From: Methanomicrobiaceae archaeon
Lineage (GTDB): Archaea > Halobacteriota > Methanomicrobia > Methanomicrobiales > Methanomicrobiaceae
Assembly (NCBI GenBank): GCA_016937345.1
Contig: JAFGWE010000021.1
Coordinates: 21,897-85,896 of the forward strand
DNA length: 64,000 bases
Reading direction: 5' to 3'
Shown: piece after piece, positions 36,204 to 45,458 of the stretch
How the letters are laid out: each line of letters opens with the position of its first letter
Numbering within the stretch: position 1 is the stretch's first letter
The notes under the pieces: generated by a model
What the model was told of the DNA's origin: nothing
Seen by the model: only the letters and a program-made list of their open reading frames with translations
Database searches by the model: none
Made by a program: the position numbers and the translations under genes

Positions 36204-36925
36204 CCGTAAAGGTGTGAGTTTACATATCCTGAATTAACGGCATCAACAACATTTCCGATTATTATCAGTGCTGTCTTTTCTATTCCTGCTTCCCTTGCTT
36301 TTTTTGCAACATCAGATACTGTTCCCCTGATAATTTTCTGATCAGGCCATGTTGCCCTGTATACAACAGCTGCAGGAGTATCAGGATGGCATTCTACTTT
36401 CTCAAAGATATCTTCCATATGTTCTGTCCCTAAAAAAATTACCATTGTCTGACCCAGTCTTGAAATCTCAGCGATCTGATCTTTTTTAAGGGTTGTTCCG
36501 GCAGGACGTGTAACAATTACTGATTCAGATACCCCTCGTAATGTAAGCTGAATTCCAAGCTCTGCGGCTGCGCCAAACATTGAAGAGACGCCGGGGATTC
36601 TCTCTGATTGAATGCCTTCTTTTTCAAGCAGTGATACCTGTTCAATAATTGCGCCATAAAGCGAAGGATCACCCGAATGTAGTCTAACGACAGTTTTGCC
36701 ATTTTTTACTGCATCAATCATTATATTTGTCATCTCTTCTAGCTTCATGCCCCAGCTGTCATATTTTTCCTTTGCCGGACATTCTTCTACAAGAATGGGG
36801 TTTACAAGAGAACCTGCGTAGATTAAGACATCTGCATTTTCAAGCAGTTTTTTACCTTTTACAGTTATCAGATCAGGATCTCCGCATCCTGCGCCTACAA
36901 TATAAATTTTTTTCAATTTTTTCAC
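36200..36925 (-). CDS. cbiF: Cobalt-precorrin-4 C11-methyltransferase CbiF
   Basis: CbiF methylates C11 using SAM. The 241-residue tetrapyrrole methylase has GAGCGDPDLITVKGKKLLE at the N-terminus, VRLHSGDPSLYGAI, PGVSSMFGAAAELGI and VYRATWPDQKI, all typical of the CbiF/CobM branch. It overlaps cbiL upstream and cbiG downstream by four bases each, indicating tight translational coupling. Confidence 0.94.
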   Translation of the reverse strand: MKKLKKIYIVGAGCGDPDLITVKGKKLLENADVLIYAGSLVNPILVEECPAKEKYDSWGMKLEEMTNIMIDAVKNGKTVVRLHSGDPSLYGAIIEQVSLLEKEGIQSERIPGVSSMFGAAAELGIQLTLRGVSESVIVTRPAGTTLKKDQIAEISRLGQTMVIFLGTEHMEDIFEKVECHPDTPAAVVYRATWPDQKIIRGTVSDVAKKAREAGIEKTALIIIGNVVDAVNSGYVNSHLYG

Positions 36926-37530
36926 TTCCTTGCAAACATTACGCTGAAATATGCACTTTTTTCAGGAATTTCATCGTTTCTGTAAATTTTCTGGTCTTTC
37001 ATATACATCTTTTCAGCCAGAACAAACTCCTTAAAACCTTCTTTTTTAAGAGAATCAATAATTTTTCGTGGTTCCCTGATTTTAAGAAGAATTCTTGAAT
37101 TCTCCAAAGATCCGTCAGTTATGAAAATCCCGCCGTTAACACTGATTCCTGTGGCTGATGCAAATGCAGTGATTGAACTAATGCCAGGTATTGTACTGTA
37201 CTCAATAGAAGGGAATTTTTGCTTTATGATTTCACAGAGTCTTCCAAAAGTCCCGTAAAAATTGGGATCTCCAAGTATACAGAATACGGCAAGACCTGAC
37301 TCTGCAACGGGTGCAATTATCTCTGCATTTTTATGCATACATTCTTTGATATAATCTTCATCATCAGTCATTGGAAATGAAAGAACCTTTATATCCTGCC
37401 TGTAAGGTGAGATTATTTCCTTTGCCACATTCCCGGGAACAAACACTGCATCCGCATTTTTAATCAAATTTACTGCTTTTATAGTAAGTAATTCCGGGTC
37501 CCCAGGACCTATTCCGATTGCCACTAACAT
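36922..37530 (-). CDS. cbiL: Precorrin-2 C20-methyltransferase CbiL
   Basis: CbiL methylates C20 of cobalt-factor II/precorrin-2, the first dedicated step after cobalt insertion. The 202-residue protein has [32 protein letters not shown] and [15 protein letters not shown], matching the CbiL/CobI branch of the tetrapyrrole methylases. It overlaps the end of cbiT by seven bases and the start of cbiF by four. Confidence 0.92.
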   Translation of the reverse strand: MLVAIGIGPGDPELLTIKAVNLIKNADAVFVPGNVAKEIISPYRQDIKVLSFPMTDDEDYIKECMHKNAEIIAPVAESGLAVFCILGDPNFYGTFGRLCEIIKQKFPSIEYSTIPGISSITAFASATGISVNGGIFITDGSLENSRILLKIREPRKIIDSLKKEGFKEFVLAEKMYMKDQKIYRNDEIPEKSAYFSVMFARK

Positions 37531-38060
37531 TTTTCCTCACATACTTTTCCTACGATAATATAAACGGGGTTGATTGGCTTTAACATAATATCGTCCATAA
37601 GGGGATATGAACGCGATACCTGAACATGGATTAACTCTTTAAAAATACCCAGCTCTTTCATTTTTTTAACAGTTTTTTCAACTGTTCCAAGAAGAACAGC
37701 ATTAACAACAATATTTCTGCGGACAATTTTTGAAAGTATTTCAAGAATTTCCTCGATGTTTGTTGAACCGCCAAGGAATGCACAGTCCAGATAGTCAAAA
37801 TTCTTCAGGATGTCGGTAGCCTCACCATGAAAAATATCAATGTTTTTCTTTCCAGAATTTTTAACCTCTCTTTTTGCATATTCTATGGCTTCTCCTCTTT
37901 TGTCTATTCCAATAACCCTTCTACAGGCATCTGAAATTTTTATGGAAATTTTGCCAGTGCCGCATCCTATATCTGCTACAATATCATTTTCAAATAAATC
38001 AAGCTTTAATAATGATATTGCCATTATTTCATCCTGCGTGGGGCCGCCTTTCAACTGCAT
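37524..38060 (-). CDS. cbiT: Cobalt-precorrin-6B C15-methyltransferase (decarboxylating) CbiT
   Basis: CbiT methylates C15 and decarboxylates the C12 acetate side chain. The 178-residue protein starts with the conserved [10 protein letters not shown] segment. A class I SAM-binding fold follows ([25 protein letters not shown]), then [14 protein letters not shown]. It is the first gene of the cbiTLFGHCDE operon and is divergent from the ferredoxin gene across about 155 bases that should hold both promoters. The reductase CbiJ for precorrin-6A is not in the cluster. Confidence 0.93.
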   Translation of the reverse strand: MQLKGGPTQDEIMAISLLKLDLFENDIVADIGCGTGKISIKISDACRRVIGIDKRGEAIEYAKREVKNSGKKNIDIFHGEATDILKNFDYLDCAFLGGSTNIEEILEILSKIVRRNIVVNAVLLGTVEKTVKKMKELGIFKELIHVQVSRSYPLMDDIMLKPINPVYIIVGKVCEEKC

Positions 38061-38215
38061 AATAATACCGTAGATAATTGATAGATTTTAATTTCTAATA
38101 ATATATGATTGAATTGCTTTTTACATTTGGGGATAAAAAAGAAGATTCATATTTTTTTTTGTAATTTTCACTAATTAGTAAAAGTTAAAGTCCAAATCAG
38201 CCGAATATATAACCA

Positions 38216-38395
38216 ATGATCAAAGTTCGTAGAGAGGTATGTGGATATTGCGGAGCATGCGTTTCTGTATGCCCTGAAGGAGCAATTGAGCTTATTGACG
38301 CTTACCTTTCAGTGGATAATGAAAACTGCAAACTCTGTAAGATCTGTGTAAGAGTCTGTCCGCTTGGTGCACTGGAGGTTTCAGATGAAGAGTGA
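38216..38395 (+). CDS. Two-cluster [4Fe-4S] ferredoxin
   Basis: A 59-residue reading frame encodes two complete iron-sulfur motifs, [15 protein letters not shown] and [15 protein letters not shown]. Each has the CxxCxxCxxxCP spacing, so it is a small 2[4Fe-4S] ferredoxin. It overlaps the geranylgeranyl reductase start by 11 bases. In Methanosarcina acetivorans a ferredoxin encoded beside the reductase is needed to saturate archaeal lipids fully, so this one is probably its electron donor. No ribosome site stands out before ATG 38216. Confidence 0.9.
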   Translation: MIKVRREVCGYCGACVSVCPEGAIELIDAYLSVDNENCKLCKICVRVCPLGALEVSDEE

Positions 38396-39584
38396 ATATG
38401 ACGTTTTAATCATAGGTGGGGGTCCGGGTGGAGCTCTTGCAGCTAAGACCTGTGCAGAGAAGGGATTGTCTGTTTGTATTGTTGAGAAAAGACCTGCAAT
38501 CGGGACTCCTGTACGTTGTGCCGAGGGAATAGGTGAAGATCTTATTGGTGAATTTTTTGATAAGATTGATCCAAAATGGATATCAGCTAAGATTAAAGGC
38601 GCAAAACTCATCTCCCCTGATGGAAGCAGTTTTTATTTAAATCCTGAGATGGCGGGCAATGAAGTGGGTTATGTACTTGACAGAAAATTCTTTGACCGTG
38701 ATCTCGTGTGGCAGGCTGTAGAAGCAGGCGCGGAATGCTATGTGAAAGCCCGTGCTGTTGATGCAATTCTTGAAAACGGAGTTGTTAAAGGTGCTGTTAT
38801 AGAGCATTTTGGAATATTGAAAGACGTCCGTGCTTCGATTGTAATTGCAGCAGATGGTGTGGAGTCAAAGTTTGCAAAATATTGTGGTATTGATACTACA
38901 GTTCCACTAAGAGAACTTGAGACCTGTGCGCAATATCTCATGACAGATATTGACATCGAGCCGGGTATTACTGCATTTTATGTGGGGCGCGAGATCTGTC
39001 CTGAAGGTTATATCTGGATATTCCCCAAAGGAGATCGGACTGCAAATGTCGGTATTGGAATCTCCGGTACACAGTCAAAGGATGGCAGCAGGGCAAAAGA
39101 TTATCTTGACAAATTTGTGAGTAGGAATTTCCCTGAAGGAAAAATTATTGAACTGATAGTTGGTGGTGTCTCAGTTTGTGAACCGCTTGAATGCACTGTA
39201 GCAGACAATCTGATTATTGTCGGAGATGCTGCACGCTTAAGTGACCCTATAACAGGGGGCGGGATATACAATGCCATGTATACAGGACGTCTTGCAGGTC
39301 AGGTGGCAGCTGAAAGTATCAGATCAGGTGACTGTAGCAAAAAAGCACTTATGAAATATGAGACTACATGGCGCTCCTCAAAAATGGGTAAAGCACTCGA
39401 TAGGAACTATCAGATAAAAGAGATATTTGTAAAACTTTCCGACAAGCAACTTGACTCAATATTGACTTCAGTCAGTAACATTGTAATGAAGGATTTTTCA
39501 ACTCTTACACTCATAAAAGAGATTATAAAACTGAACCCCAAGCTCATAAAAGAACTTTCCGGGTTAAGAAAATATTTTGAATAA
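38385..39584 (+). CDS. Geranylgeranyl reductase family protein (archaeal lipid saturation)
   Basis: This flavoprotein reduces the double bonds of digeranylgeranylglycerophospholipids to give saturated archaeal membrane lipids. The 399-residue product starts with the FAD-binding [11 protein letters not shown]ossmann motif, then RCAEGIGED with a conserved Cys, [11 protein letters not shown], and the second FAD motif [20 protein letters not shown] chose ATG 38385, which lies six bases after GGAGG; the preceding codons belong to the ferredoxin frame. The pairing with an overlapping ferredoxin gene supports the function. Confidence 0.93.
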   Translation: MKSEYDVLIIGGGPGGALAAKTCAEKGLSVCIVEKRPAIGTPVRCAEGIGEDLIGEFFDKIDPKWISAKIKGAKLISPDGSSFYLNPEMAGNEVGYVLDRKFFDRDLVWQAVEAGAECYVKARAVDAILENGVVKGAVIEHFGILKDVRASIVIAADGVESKFAKYCGIDTTVPLRELETCAQYLMTDIDIEPGITAFYVGREICPEGYIWIFPKGDRTANVGIGISGTQSKDGSRAKDYLDKFVSRNFPEGKIIELIVGGVSVCEPLECTVADNLIIVGDAARLSDPITGGGIYNAMYTGRLAGQVAAESIRSGDCSKKALMKYETTWRSSKMGKALDRNYQIKEIFVKLSDKQLDSILTSVSNIVMKDFSTLTLIKEIIKLNPKLIKELSGLRKYFE

Positions 39585-39606
39585 TTTTTAAGCTTTAAAT
39601 CATTTT

Positions 39607-40272
39607 TTATTTTGGACTTTTAAGCTGATTATTTAATATTTTTAAACACTCTTCTTCGGCTTCCTTTTTTGTAAATACCATAATTCTGTCATCAGGTTTT
39701 ATTCTGATTGTTCCACTTGGAATAATTATTTCTTTTCCCACTCTTTTGATGGCAATAAAAACGAAATCCTTTACATTGAGTTCTCTTATTTCGTGATCAA
39801 CAAATGGCGCATTCTTATCAACAGTAATTTCAAATATTGTCCCTCCCGGTATTGTTGCAAGCTGCTGCATATCAGGATTTTCAGACCAGTAGTATAAACG
39901 ATTTGCAACCAGTTCATCAGGATTCTCACTGATTCTGACTCCTACTTCCTTAAAAAGTTCAGAGTGTTCTATCTGGTTTACTATTGATATCAGATTTTTG
40001 ACCTCAAAGCGTTTTGCAAGCCAGCATGTCATCAGATTAACTGCATCATCACTTGTTGTTGTAATAAGGGCATCTGCTCTGTCAATACCTGCATCTTCAA
40101 GAATTGATCTGTCCGTTGAATTTCCTGTTATTGCCATAACGTCATGGTGTTCAAGTATTTCATTACAGCGGAATTCGTCTTTATCAATTACAACAACACT
40201 GTCACCGTGTTCAGCGGCAATTGCCGCAAGATTTTTTCCGATGCCTCCCAGACCGATTATGATGATATACAT
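39607..40272 (-). CDS. TrkA-type potassium channel/transporter regulatory protein
   Basis: The 221-residue cytoplasmic protein has an N-terminal RCK/TrkA-N domain that binds NAD(H), with IIGLGGIGKNLA and VIDKDEFRCNEIL. A C-terminal TrkA-C domain follows (KDFVFIAIKRVGKEIIIPSGT, DDRIMVFT). Such proteins gate K+ uptake systems in response to nucleotides. No TrkH/KtrB channel gene is adjacent, so the partner is elsewhere in the genome. It is divergent from RNase HII and convergent with the geranylgeranyl reductase gene. Confidence 0.9.
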   Translation of the reverse strand: MYIIIIGLGGIGKNLAAIAAEHGDSVVVIDKDEFRCNEILEHHDVMAITGNSTDRSILEDAGIDRADALITTTSDDAVNLMTCWLAKRFEVKNLISIVNQIEHSELFKEVGVRISENPDELVANRLYYWSENPDMQQLATIPGGTIFEITVDKNAPFVDHEIRELNVKDFVFIAIKRVGKEIIIPSGTIRIKPDDRIMVFTKKEAEEECLKILNNQLKSPK

Positions 40273-40332
40273 TTAAATCACCTATCAAGCATGACTATAG
40301 ATATAATTTATGAAATGTAATAATACTTCTAA

Positions 40333-40971
40333 GTGATTTGTGGAATAGATGAGGCAGGGAAGGGTTCTGTTCTCGGGCCTATGGTAATAGGGGGAGTAAT
40401 GGGGTCATCTTTGTCTGAATTTGAAGATATGGGATTTTCAGACTCAAAAATTCTTACTCCGAAAAGGCGTGAACTGATGTATGAAGAGATTGTATCATGC
40501 TTTAAAACAACTTCTGTAGTTATTGAGGCGCATAAAATTGATGAGAGCAGGCTTTCATACTCTATGAATTTAATTGTTGCCAGGGCCCATGCATCTGCAA
40601 TAGATAATCTGTCACCAAAAAAGGCATACCTGGATGCCTGTGATGTCAACGAGATCAGATATGGAATTAATGTCAGGGAAAACCTGAAAAATCCGGTTGA
40701 AATAATATCGGAGCATAAGGCAGACAGTAAATATGCAATTGTAGGGGCGGCATCGATTATTGCCAAAGTAACAAGAGACAGATTAATAGTAAAAATTTCT
40801 GAAGAATATGGAGATATAGGGAGCGGATATCCTTCTGATCCAAAAACTATAAAATTTCTTGAAAATTATATTGCTGAGAACGGTGATTGCCCCTGTATAA
40901 GCCGTAAAAGCTGGAAGACTGTTTCAAATATAATTGGAAAAATCCAGCAGAAAAGTCTTTTTGAATTCTGA
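40333..40971 (+). CDS. rnhB: Ribonuclease HII
   Basis: RNase HII cuts the RNA strand of RNA-DNA hybrids and removes misincorporated ribonucleotides. The 212-residue archaeal form has GIDEAGKGSVLGPMV at the N-terminus with catalytic Asp and Glu. Further acidic residues lie in AYLDACD and KVTRDR, and the C-terminal GSGYPSDPKT segment is conserved. Translation starts at GTG 40333, which gives the usual short N-terminus. Confidence 0.96.
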   Translation: MICGIDEAGKGSVLGPMVIGGVMGSSLSEFEDMGFSDSKILTPKRRELMYEEIVSCFKTTSVVIEAHKIDESRLSYSMNLIVARAHASAIDNLSPKKAYLDACDVNEIRYGINVRENLKNPVEIISEHKADSKYAIVGAASIIAKVTRDRLIVKISEEYGDIGSGYPSDPKTIKFLENYIAENGDCPCISRKSWKTVSNIIGKIQQKSLFEF

Positions 40972-41096
40972 TATTATTAAGATTTTTTTTCTTTAAATTA
41001 ATTTTTTAGAAATAATCTTGTGGATTAGCCACTGTTTTGTAATTTCATTGTATGGCGAAATTTCATCATAAATGCAGGTAATATTAATAAGATAAG

Positions 41097-42401
41097 ATGG
41101 ACTGGCTTTTAATAGTAATATTCTGTATAGCACTATATTTTTTAATCGTAGGTTATATCAGGGCAAATAATCTATGGGAGAATCATGTGATGTTTTATGG
41201 GCCAATACTTGCCCTTAAAACAGAAAATGTCAGATTTTTTGATAAATTTATTCCATATTCGCGTTTTTTTAAATTATACGGGACAATTGGTGCTCTGATG
41301 GTGGTTTTAATTTCGGTACTTATGTCTCTGATGCTTATATTTACTCTTCAGAGGACTATTGTATCCCCCCCCCTTCCAACAGGTATATATGAACCACAAA
41401 ATATACTGGCAATTCCCGGAATAAATGAATTTCTTCCTCTTTCGTTTGCGGTTATCTTTGCCTTTATTGTAACACTTGTTGTTCATGAAGGAGGACATGG
41501 TATTCTTGCCCGTATTGAGGGGATGCGGGTTAAAAGTACGGGTATTTTGTTCTTCATAATTCCAATAGGCGCTTTTGTAGAGCCCGATGAGGAGGAAGTT
41601 GAAAAAGCACAACCTGCATCTAAAATAAGAATGTTCGGTGCAGGTATAACAAATAACCTTGTTGTGGCACTTCTTAGTTTTCTAATTCTTGCATTTTTGA
41701 TGGGTTTTGCAGCGCCTGTTGATGCCCCTTATATTAAGGGTATTTACAAGGAGTATCCGGCTTATGATGCAGGAATCCCTCCGAACTCTATTGTGGTATC
41801 ATTAAACGGCATAAAAATAGATTCCCGGGAAGAATTGTCTAATTTACTTGACAAGACAAAACCTGGGGATCAGATAACACTTGGGATATTAAAAGACAAT
41901 ATTCTGAGAGATTACATCATAATTCTTGAGGAATGGCCTGAGAATTTAAACCCAAGAGATTCCGGCTTTATGGGAGTTTATTATTATGATTCAGCATCAG
42001 TAAAAAGTCTTTATGATGATGTAATTAAGAGTCCCCTGGGTCCGCTTTTATTGGTTTATGTTCCAATTAATGCAGTAATTGATGATGACACCATGGGTCT
42101 TGGGATTCTGGCTTTTGATTCATCTTATTCTGTTGCCTGGGATACTCCTTTTGAAGGTTTCTGGACAGTAATTCAGATATTTTTCTGGTTGTTCTGGCTA
42201 AACTTCGCTGTGGGAACATTCAATGCACTTCCTTTTGTTCCTCTTGATGGCGGTTATATAATGCAGGAAGGTGTGAAATATATTGCTGAAAAGAGAAAAC
42301 TCTCAAAGGATTATGCCAATTACGTAGTTGCAGCGATAAGCTGGTTTATGATTATCGTTGTTGTATCAATTATTGTAGTTCCATATCTATCTGCAATTTA
42401 A
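41097..42401 (+). CDS. Site-2 protease family intramembrane metalloprotease (M50)
   Basis: The 434-residue polytopic membrane protein has the zinc protease motif HEGGH (His130, Glu131, His134) in a membrane segment. A PDZ domain lies in the middle (AYDAGIPPNSIVVSLNGIKI), and the third ligand motif is near the C-terminus (FNALPFVPLDGG). Site-2 proteases cut membrane-bound regulators or chaperone substrates within the bilayer; the substrate here is unknown. A run of nine C residues at 41365-41373 encodes Ser-Pro-Pro in this gene. It is convergent with the SPFH/NfeD pair. Confidence 0.92.
   Translation: MDWLLIVIFCIALYFLIVGYIRANNLWENHVMFYGPILALKTENVRFFDKFIPYSRFFKLYGTIGALMVVLISVLMSLMLIFTLQRTIVSPPLPTGIYEPQNILAIPGINEFLPLSFAVIFAFIVTLVVHEGGHGILARIEGMRVKSTGILFFIIPIGAFVEPDEEEVEKAQPASKIRMFGAGITNNLVVALLSFLILAFLMGFAAPVDAPYIKGIYKEYPAYDAGIPPNSIVVSLNGIKIDSREELSNLLDKTKPGDQITLGILKDNILRDYIIILEEWPENLNPRDSGFMGVYYYDSASVKSLYDDVIKSPLGPLLLVYVPINAVIDDDTMGLGILAFDSSYSVAWDTPFEGFWTVIQIFFWLFWLNFAVGTFNALPFVPLDGGYIMQEGVKYIAEKRKLSKDYANYVVAAISWFMIIVVVSIIVVPYLSAI
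41365..41373 (+). repeat. Poly-C tract (nine C) within the M50 protease gene
   Basis: Nine consecutive C residues occur in codons TCC-CCC-CCC-C of the site-2 protease gene. In AT-rich surroundings such a tract is rare and is the kind of homopolymer where polymerase slippage changes length. The frame is intact as written. Confidence 0.9.
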
Positions 42402-42431
42402 AAAAATGGCGTTTTAGAAACGCCTTTTGAA

Positions 42432-43520
42432 TTATTTAAGGATTTCTTTGGTATCTGAATCTCCCGGTGGAATTGTCGGGTCAACCAGATTTTGCATATT
42501 CTTTTCAATGTCTTTCAATACCTCAGAAGCATCTTCTATATCTTCTTCAGCGGGAGATTTTCCAAGAATAGATTCATCAAGATCAAAATCTTTCCATGTG
42601 GTATCAGTAAGATCTTCTTCTTCAGCACCAAGGAATCGGGCGCTCTGCTTAATCAGGCTTGAGACTTCGAAGGGGAAGATAATTTTTGTGGCCTGACCAT
42701 TAGACATCTGCTTTAAAGCGTCAAGGGACAATACAGTAATTGCTTTTTTATCAAGCGGTCTTGAACCAAGTGACAGGATTCTTAATCCCTGAGCTTCTCC
42801 CTGAGACTGTAGTATCTTTGATTTTCGGTCTCCTTCCGCACGAAGGATCTTGCTTTGCCTGTCACCCTCTGCCTCCAGAATCATTGATTGTCTCATACCT
42901 TCTGCAGTCAATATTGCAGAGCGTTTTTCTCCGTCTGCTCTTAAGATTGCGGCTCTTCTCATCCTTTCTGCTGCTGTCTGCTCAGTCATGGCCTGTTTGA
43001 CTGCGCCGACAGGATCAACCTCTTTTATTTCAACACGTTCGACTTTTACACCCCATTGATCAGTCTCACGATCGAGTATGTCTCTTAATCTGTTGTTTAT
43101 AAGTTCCCTGTTGTATAAGACCTCATCAAGTTCCATATCGCCAATTATGCCCCTCAGACTTGTCTGTGCAAGTGCAACTGTTGCCATGCGGTAATTTGTA
43201 ACCTCAAAATACGATTTTTCAGGATCAACAACTCTTACATATACTATCGCGTCAACGTTAGTCGGGGAATTATCCTTTGTTATTACTTCCTGTCGGGGAA
43301 CATCCATAACCTGTGTTCTTAGATCAAGTGTTTTAACTTCTGTAATAAAAGGTATAACCCACCTAAAACCAGGATTTAAGCGCCCTATATATTGTCCCAG
43401 TCGTATCTGAAGTGCCTGTTCATATGGCTGAACAATTACAACGCCTTTTGCAAAAATAAGAATTATTGCAAGAACAAGAATTACTGTAACCAGTGCATTA
43501 TCTAATCCCAATAGTGTCAT
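42432..43520 (-). CDS. SPFH/Band 7 (stomatin/HflK-like) membrane scaffold protein
   Basis: The 362-residue protein has one N-terminal hydrophobic helix. An SPFH/Band 7 domain follows (VIVQPYEQALQIRLGQYIGRLNPGFRWVIP begins it, cited in part), with VMDVPRQEVITKDN and VKVERVEIKEVDP. A long Ala/Glu/Arg-rich coiled coil built from repeated RAEGDRKSKIL units comes next, then an acidic C-terminal tail. Such proteins oligomerise and organise membrane domains or regulate proteases. It lies two bases behind the NfeD gene, its classic partner. Confidence 0.92.
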   Translation of the reverse strand: MTLLGLDNALVTVILVLAIILIFAKGVVIVQPYEQALQIRLGQYIGRLNPGFRWVIPFITEVKTLDLRTQVMDVPRQEVITKDNSPTNVDAIVYVRVVDPEKSYFEVTNYRMATVALAQTSLRGIIGDMELDEVLYNRELINNRLRDILDRETDQWGVKVERVEIKEVDPVGAVKQAMTEQTAAERMRRAAILRADGEKRSAILTAEGMRQSMILEAEGDRQSKILRAEGDRKSKILQSQGEAQGLRILSLGSRPLDKKAITVLSLDALKQMSNGQATKIIFPFEVSSLIKQSARFLGAEEEDLTDTTWKDFDLDESILGKSPAEEDIEDASEVLKDIEKNMQNLVDPTIPPGDSDTKEILK

Positions 43521-43522
43521 TT

Positions 43523-43978
43523 TTAAATCTCCTCTACAATTACATGAACTCCTTCGGATGCAATCACGCGTACTTTTTTGCCTTTATCAATTATACCGGC
43601 GGGTGTTTTTGCACTCCATTCAACATTGTTAATCTCTACTTTTCCTGATATATTGTCAGATTCAATTTTTTTTATGACAATACCTTCTTTTCCTGAAAGA
43701 GAATCCCTGCTGACGGTATATGGAATGCCACTATCTGCAGTAATCCTGCTGTAAATCCATACTGTTGCTCCGGCGGAAAATAGAGCTGTTAATATACCGA
43801 TTAAAATAATCCATGTTGAACTGAATATTTCCGGAAATAAAAGCGAGATCGCACCTATAATTATAAGTGTGGTGCCCGGAACTGCAAGAAAGAAACCGGG
43901 GTTGAAGGCCTCCAGTAAAAGAAGTATCACTCCTATTACTATCAGTATCCATCCTATGGCAATAACTTCCGTTACCAT
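43523..43978 (-). CDS. NfeD family membrane protein
   Basis: The 151-residue protein has three hydrophobic segments at the N-terminus (WILIVIGVILLLLEAFNPGFF, then ISLLFPEIF and WIILIGILTALFSAG). A small C-terminal OB-fold domain follows (SLSGKEGIVIKKIESDNISG, GKKVRVIASEGVHVIVEEI). This is the short NfeD form that pairs with stomatin-like SPFH proteins; the two genes are adjacent and co-directional here, with a two-base gap. The role is inferred to be membrane quality control. Confidence 0.9.
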   Translation of the reverse strand: MVTEVIAIGWILIVIGVILLLLEAFNPGFFLAVPGTTLIIIGAISLLFPEIFSSTWIILIGILTALFSAGATVWIYSRITADSGIPYTVSRDSLSGKEGIVIKKIESDNISGKVEINNVEWSAKTPAGIIDKGKKVRVIASEGVHVIVEEI

Positions 43979-44044
43979 GATATAATTGATTGTTTTGATT
44001 TTATAAAGAGATATATGATAGATAAAACCGTTTAAAAACAGGGT

Positions 44045-44911
44045 TTAATGGGCAAGATAAGCTATCCTTGAACCTTTTGGGATTTGAATATTATCTGCTA
44101 TTGGTTCACATTTAACCATCATAAGGTATGCAACAGGGGGCAATTTTACTGTTTTTTTGTATTCGCTAAGTGATTCGTAGTTTGCCATACCTTTTGAAAT
44201 TATTATTGTTGCTGAATCTATAGCCTCTTTAACCTTTTGTGAGATTATATTAAGATTTATTCCTAACTCAGATATTCCATCAGTGCTTTCATATACATTA
44301 TCTGCAATTTTGTCAATACCTAAGGATATGGCATCTTCTATTGTTGCATCGTTGATTATTGGTTTTGATTTAACAACAACTGTAACATAACTGCCATTTT
44401 CTTTTAGATATTCAATCAGTTTTCTGTCAAATACGATCTCACCACAGTTATCACAAAGATATACTACTCTTTTGCAGAGTTTTTCAATTTCATGTGTATC
44501 GTCAATACTAAGTCCTTTTTTAAATTCATCAGAAAAAAAGGAAACAAAATCATTGGTGACTTTGTGCTCTTTTGAGCCGTAATCCAGAGTATTTGCAATA
44601 ACAGATGCAAGAGCACAACCCTTGAAGGTTGTCAGTTTATCTTCTACCTGATTAAGTATTATTTCTGCTTCTTCGTTAGTTCTTTTTTTAATTTTACTGT
44701 AAGGATCAGGACTGCCAACCATTTCACAGGCAATACGGTGAATTCTGCTTGAAATTTCAGGTGAGGGAGAATTTTCAGATATTGAATCTGAAAGATTCTG
44801 ATGACATATCTTTACTATTTCTGCAATTTTTTTTTCATCACTGCATACGAGACGGCATTCATATTCTATTCTTGTCAAAAGACATTCAAAGCATTTTTCT
44901 GTAATTTTCAT
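44045..44911 (-). CDS. DUF89/ARMT1-like damage-control phosphatase
   Basis: The 288-residue protein matches the archaeal DUF89 family. It has an N-terminal helical region with CFECLLTR and the catalytic Asp/Asn-containing VYLCDNCGEIVFDRKLI, followed by VVKSKPIINDATIEDA and IIISKGMANYESL. Related enzymes are metal-dependent phosphatases that clear damaged sugar phosphates or nucleotides. The natural substrate in methanogens is unknown. It is a single gene between NfeD and tRNA-Pro. Confidence 0.87.
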   Translation of the reverse strand: MKITEKCFECLLTRIEYECRLVCSDEKKIAEIVKICHQNLSDSISENSPSPEISSRIHRIACEMVGSPDPYSKIKKRTNEEAEIILNQVEDKLTTFKGCALASVIANTLDYGSKEHKVTNDFVSFFSDEFKKGLSIDDTHEIEKLCKRVVYLCDNCGEIVFDRKLIEYLKENGSYVTVVVKSKPIINDATIEDAISLGIDKIADNVYESTDGISELGINLNIISQKVKEAIDSATIIISKGMANYESLSEYKKTVKLPPVAYLMMVKCEPIADNIQIPKGSRIAYLAH

Positions 44912-45102
44912 TTATATCAGCTTTTTAAATAATAGTTGCACATGATCAAAATTTCATCTTATTAAAGCAGGGCTTAATTAATCTGCTTTCTTATATGACT
45001 TGTAATTCATTTCTTAATTTTTATTTTAATGTTTACAAAGATATCCTTTTATCAAAACAAAAAATTATTTTAAAATTTTAATGAGTTAATTCAAATAAAA
45101 AA

Positions 45103-45177
45103 TGGGGCCACCGCGATTCGAACGCGGGTCAGAAGACCCCCAGTCTCCTAGGATGGTCCAGGCTACCCTATGGCCCC
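45103..45177 (-). tRNA. tRNA-Pro (anticodon GGG)
   Basis: On the minus strand the acceptor stem GGGGCCA pairs with TGGCCCC. The anticodon stem GGAGA/TCTTC (one G-T pair) encloses the loop CTGGGGG, so the anticodon is GGG, for Pro, with G37 as expected. The T stem CCGCG/CGCGG holds the TTCGAAT loop. There is no intron and no encoded CCA. Confidence 0.93.
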
Positions 45178-45249
45178 GTGTAAAATTACCATAAGATATT
45201 AGACAATATCACTTATTTAATTTCCTTTTTTATAATTTCAAATATGAAA

Positions 45250-45456
45250 TCAGATCTTTAATTTTTTTATTTCCTGAACATTTTTGGTAAGTTCTTCAAG
45301 TTCGCTGCAGGTCACATTCATTGTACTGCTTATATCATCAACCTCATTCAAAAGCTGGTTTATCCTGCGCTGTAAGAGGTAGATCAGAAAGAGCAGAAAG
45401 ATGATAACTATCCCGAATAATACAATAATGTATACTTCAGATCCAAGCTGAAACAT
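45250..45456 (-). CDS. Small single-pass membrane protein with coiled-coil tail
   Basis: The 68-residue product has one strong transmembrane segment (YIIVLFGIVIIFLLFLIYLL, residues about 9-28). A charged helical region of about 40 residues follows (RRINQLLNEVDDISSTM ... ELEELTKNVQEIKKLKI) with heptad-like hydrophobic spacing, consistent with a coiled coil facing the cytoplasm. I recognise no family. It lies two bases behind the MinD-like ATPase gene and is almost certainly co-transcribed. A membrane anchor or partner for that ATPase is a reasonable inference, not an observation. Confidence 0.75.
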   Translation of the reverse strand: MFQLGSEVYIIVLFGIVIIFLLFLIYLLQRRINQLLNEVDDISSTMNVTCSELEELTKNVQEIKKLKI

Positions 45457-45458
45457 GT

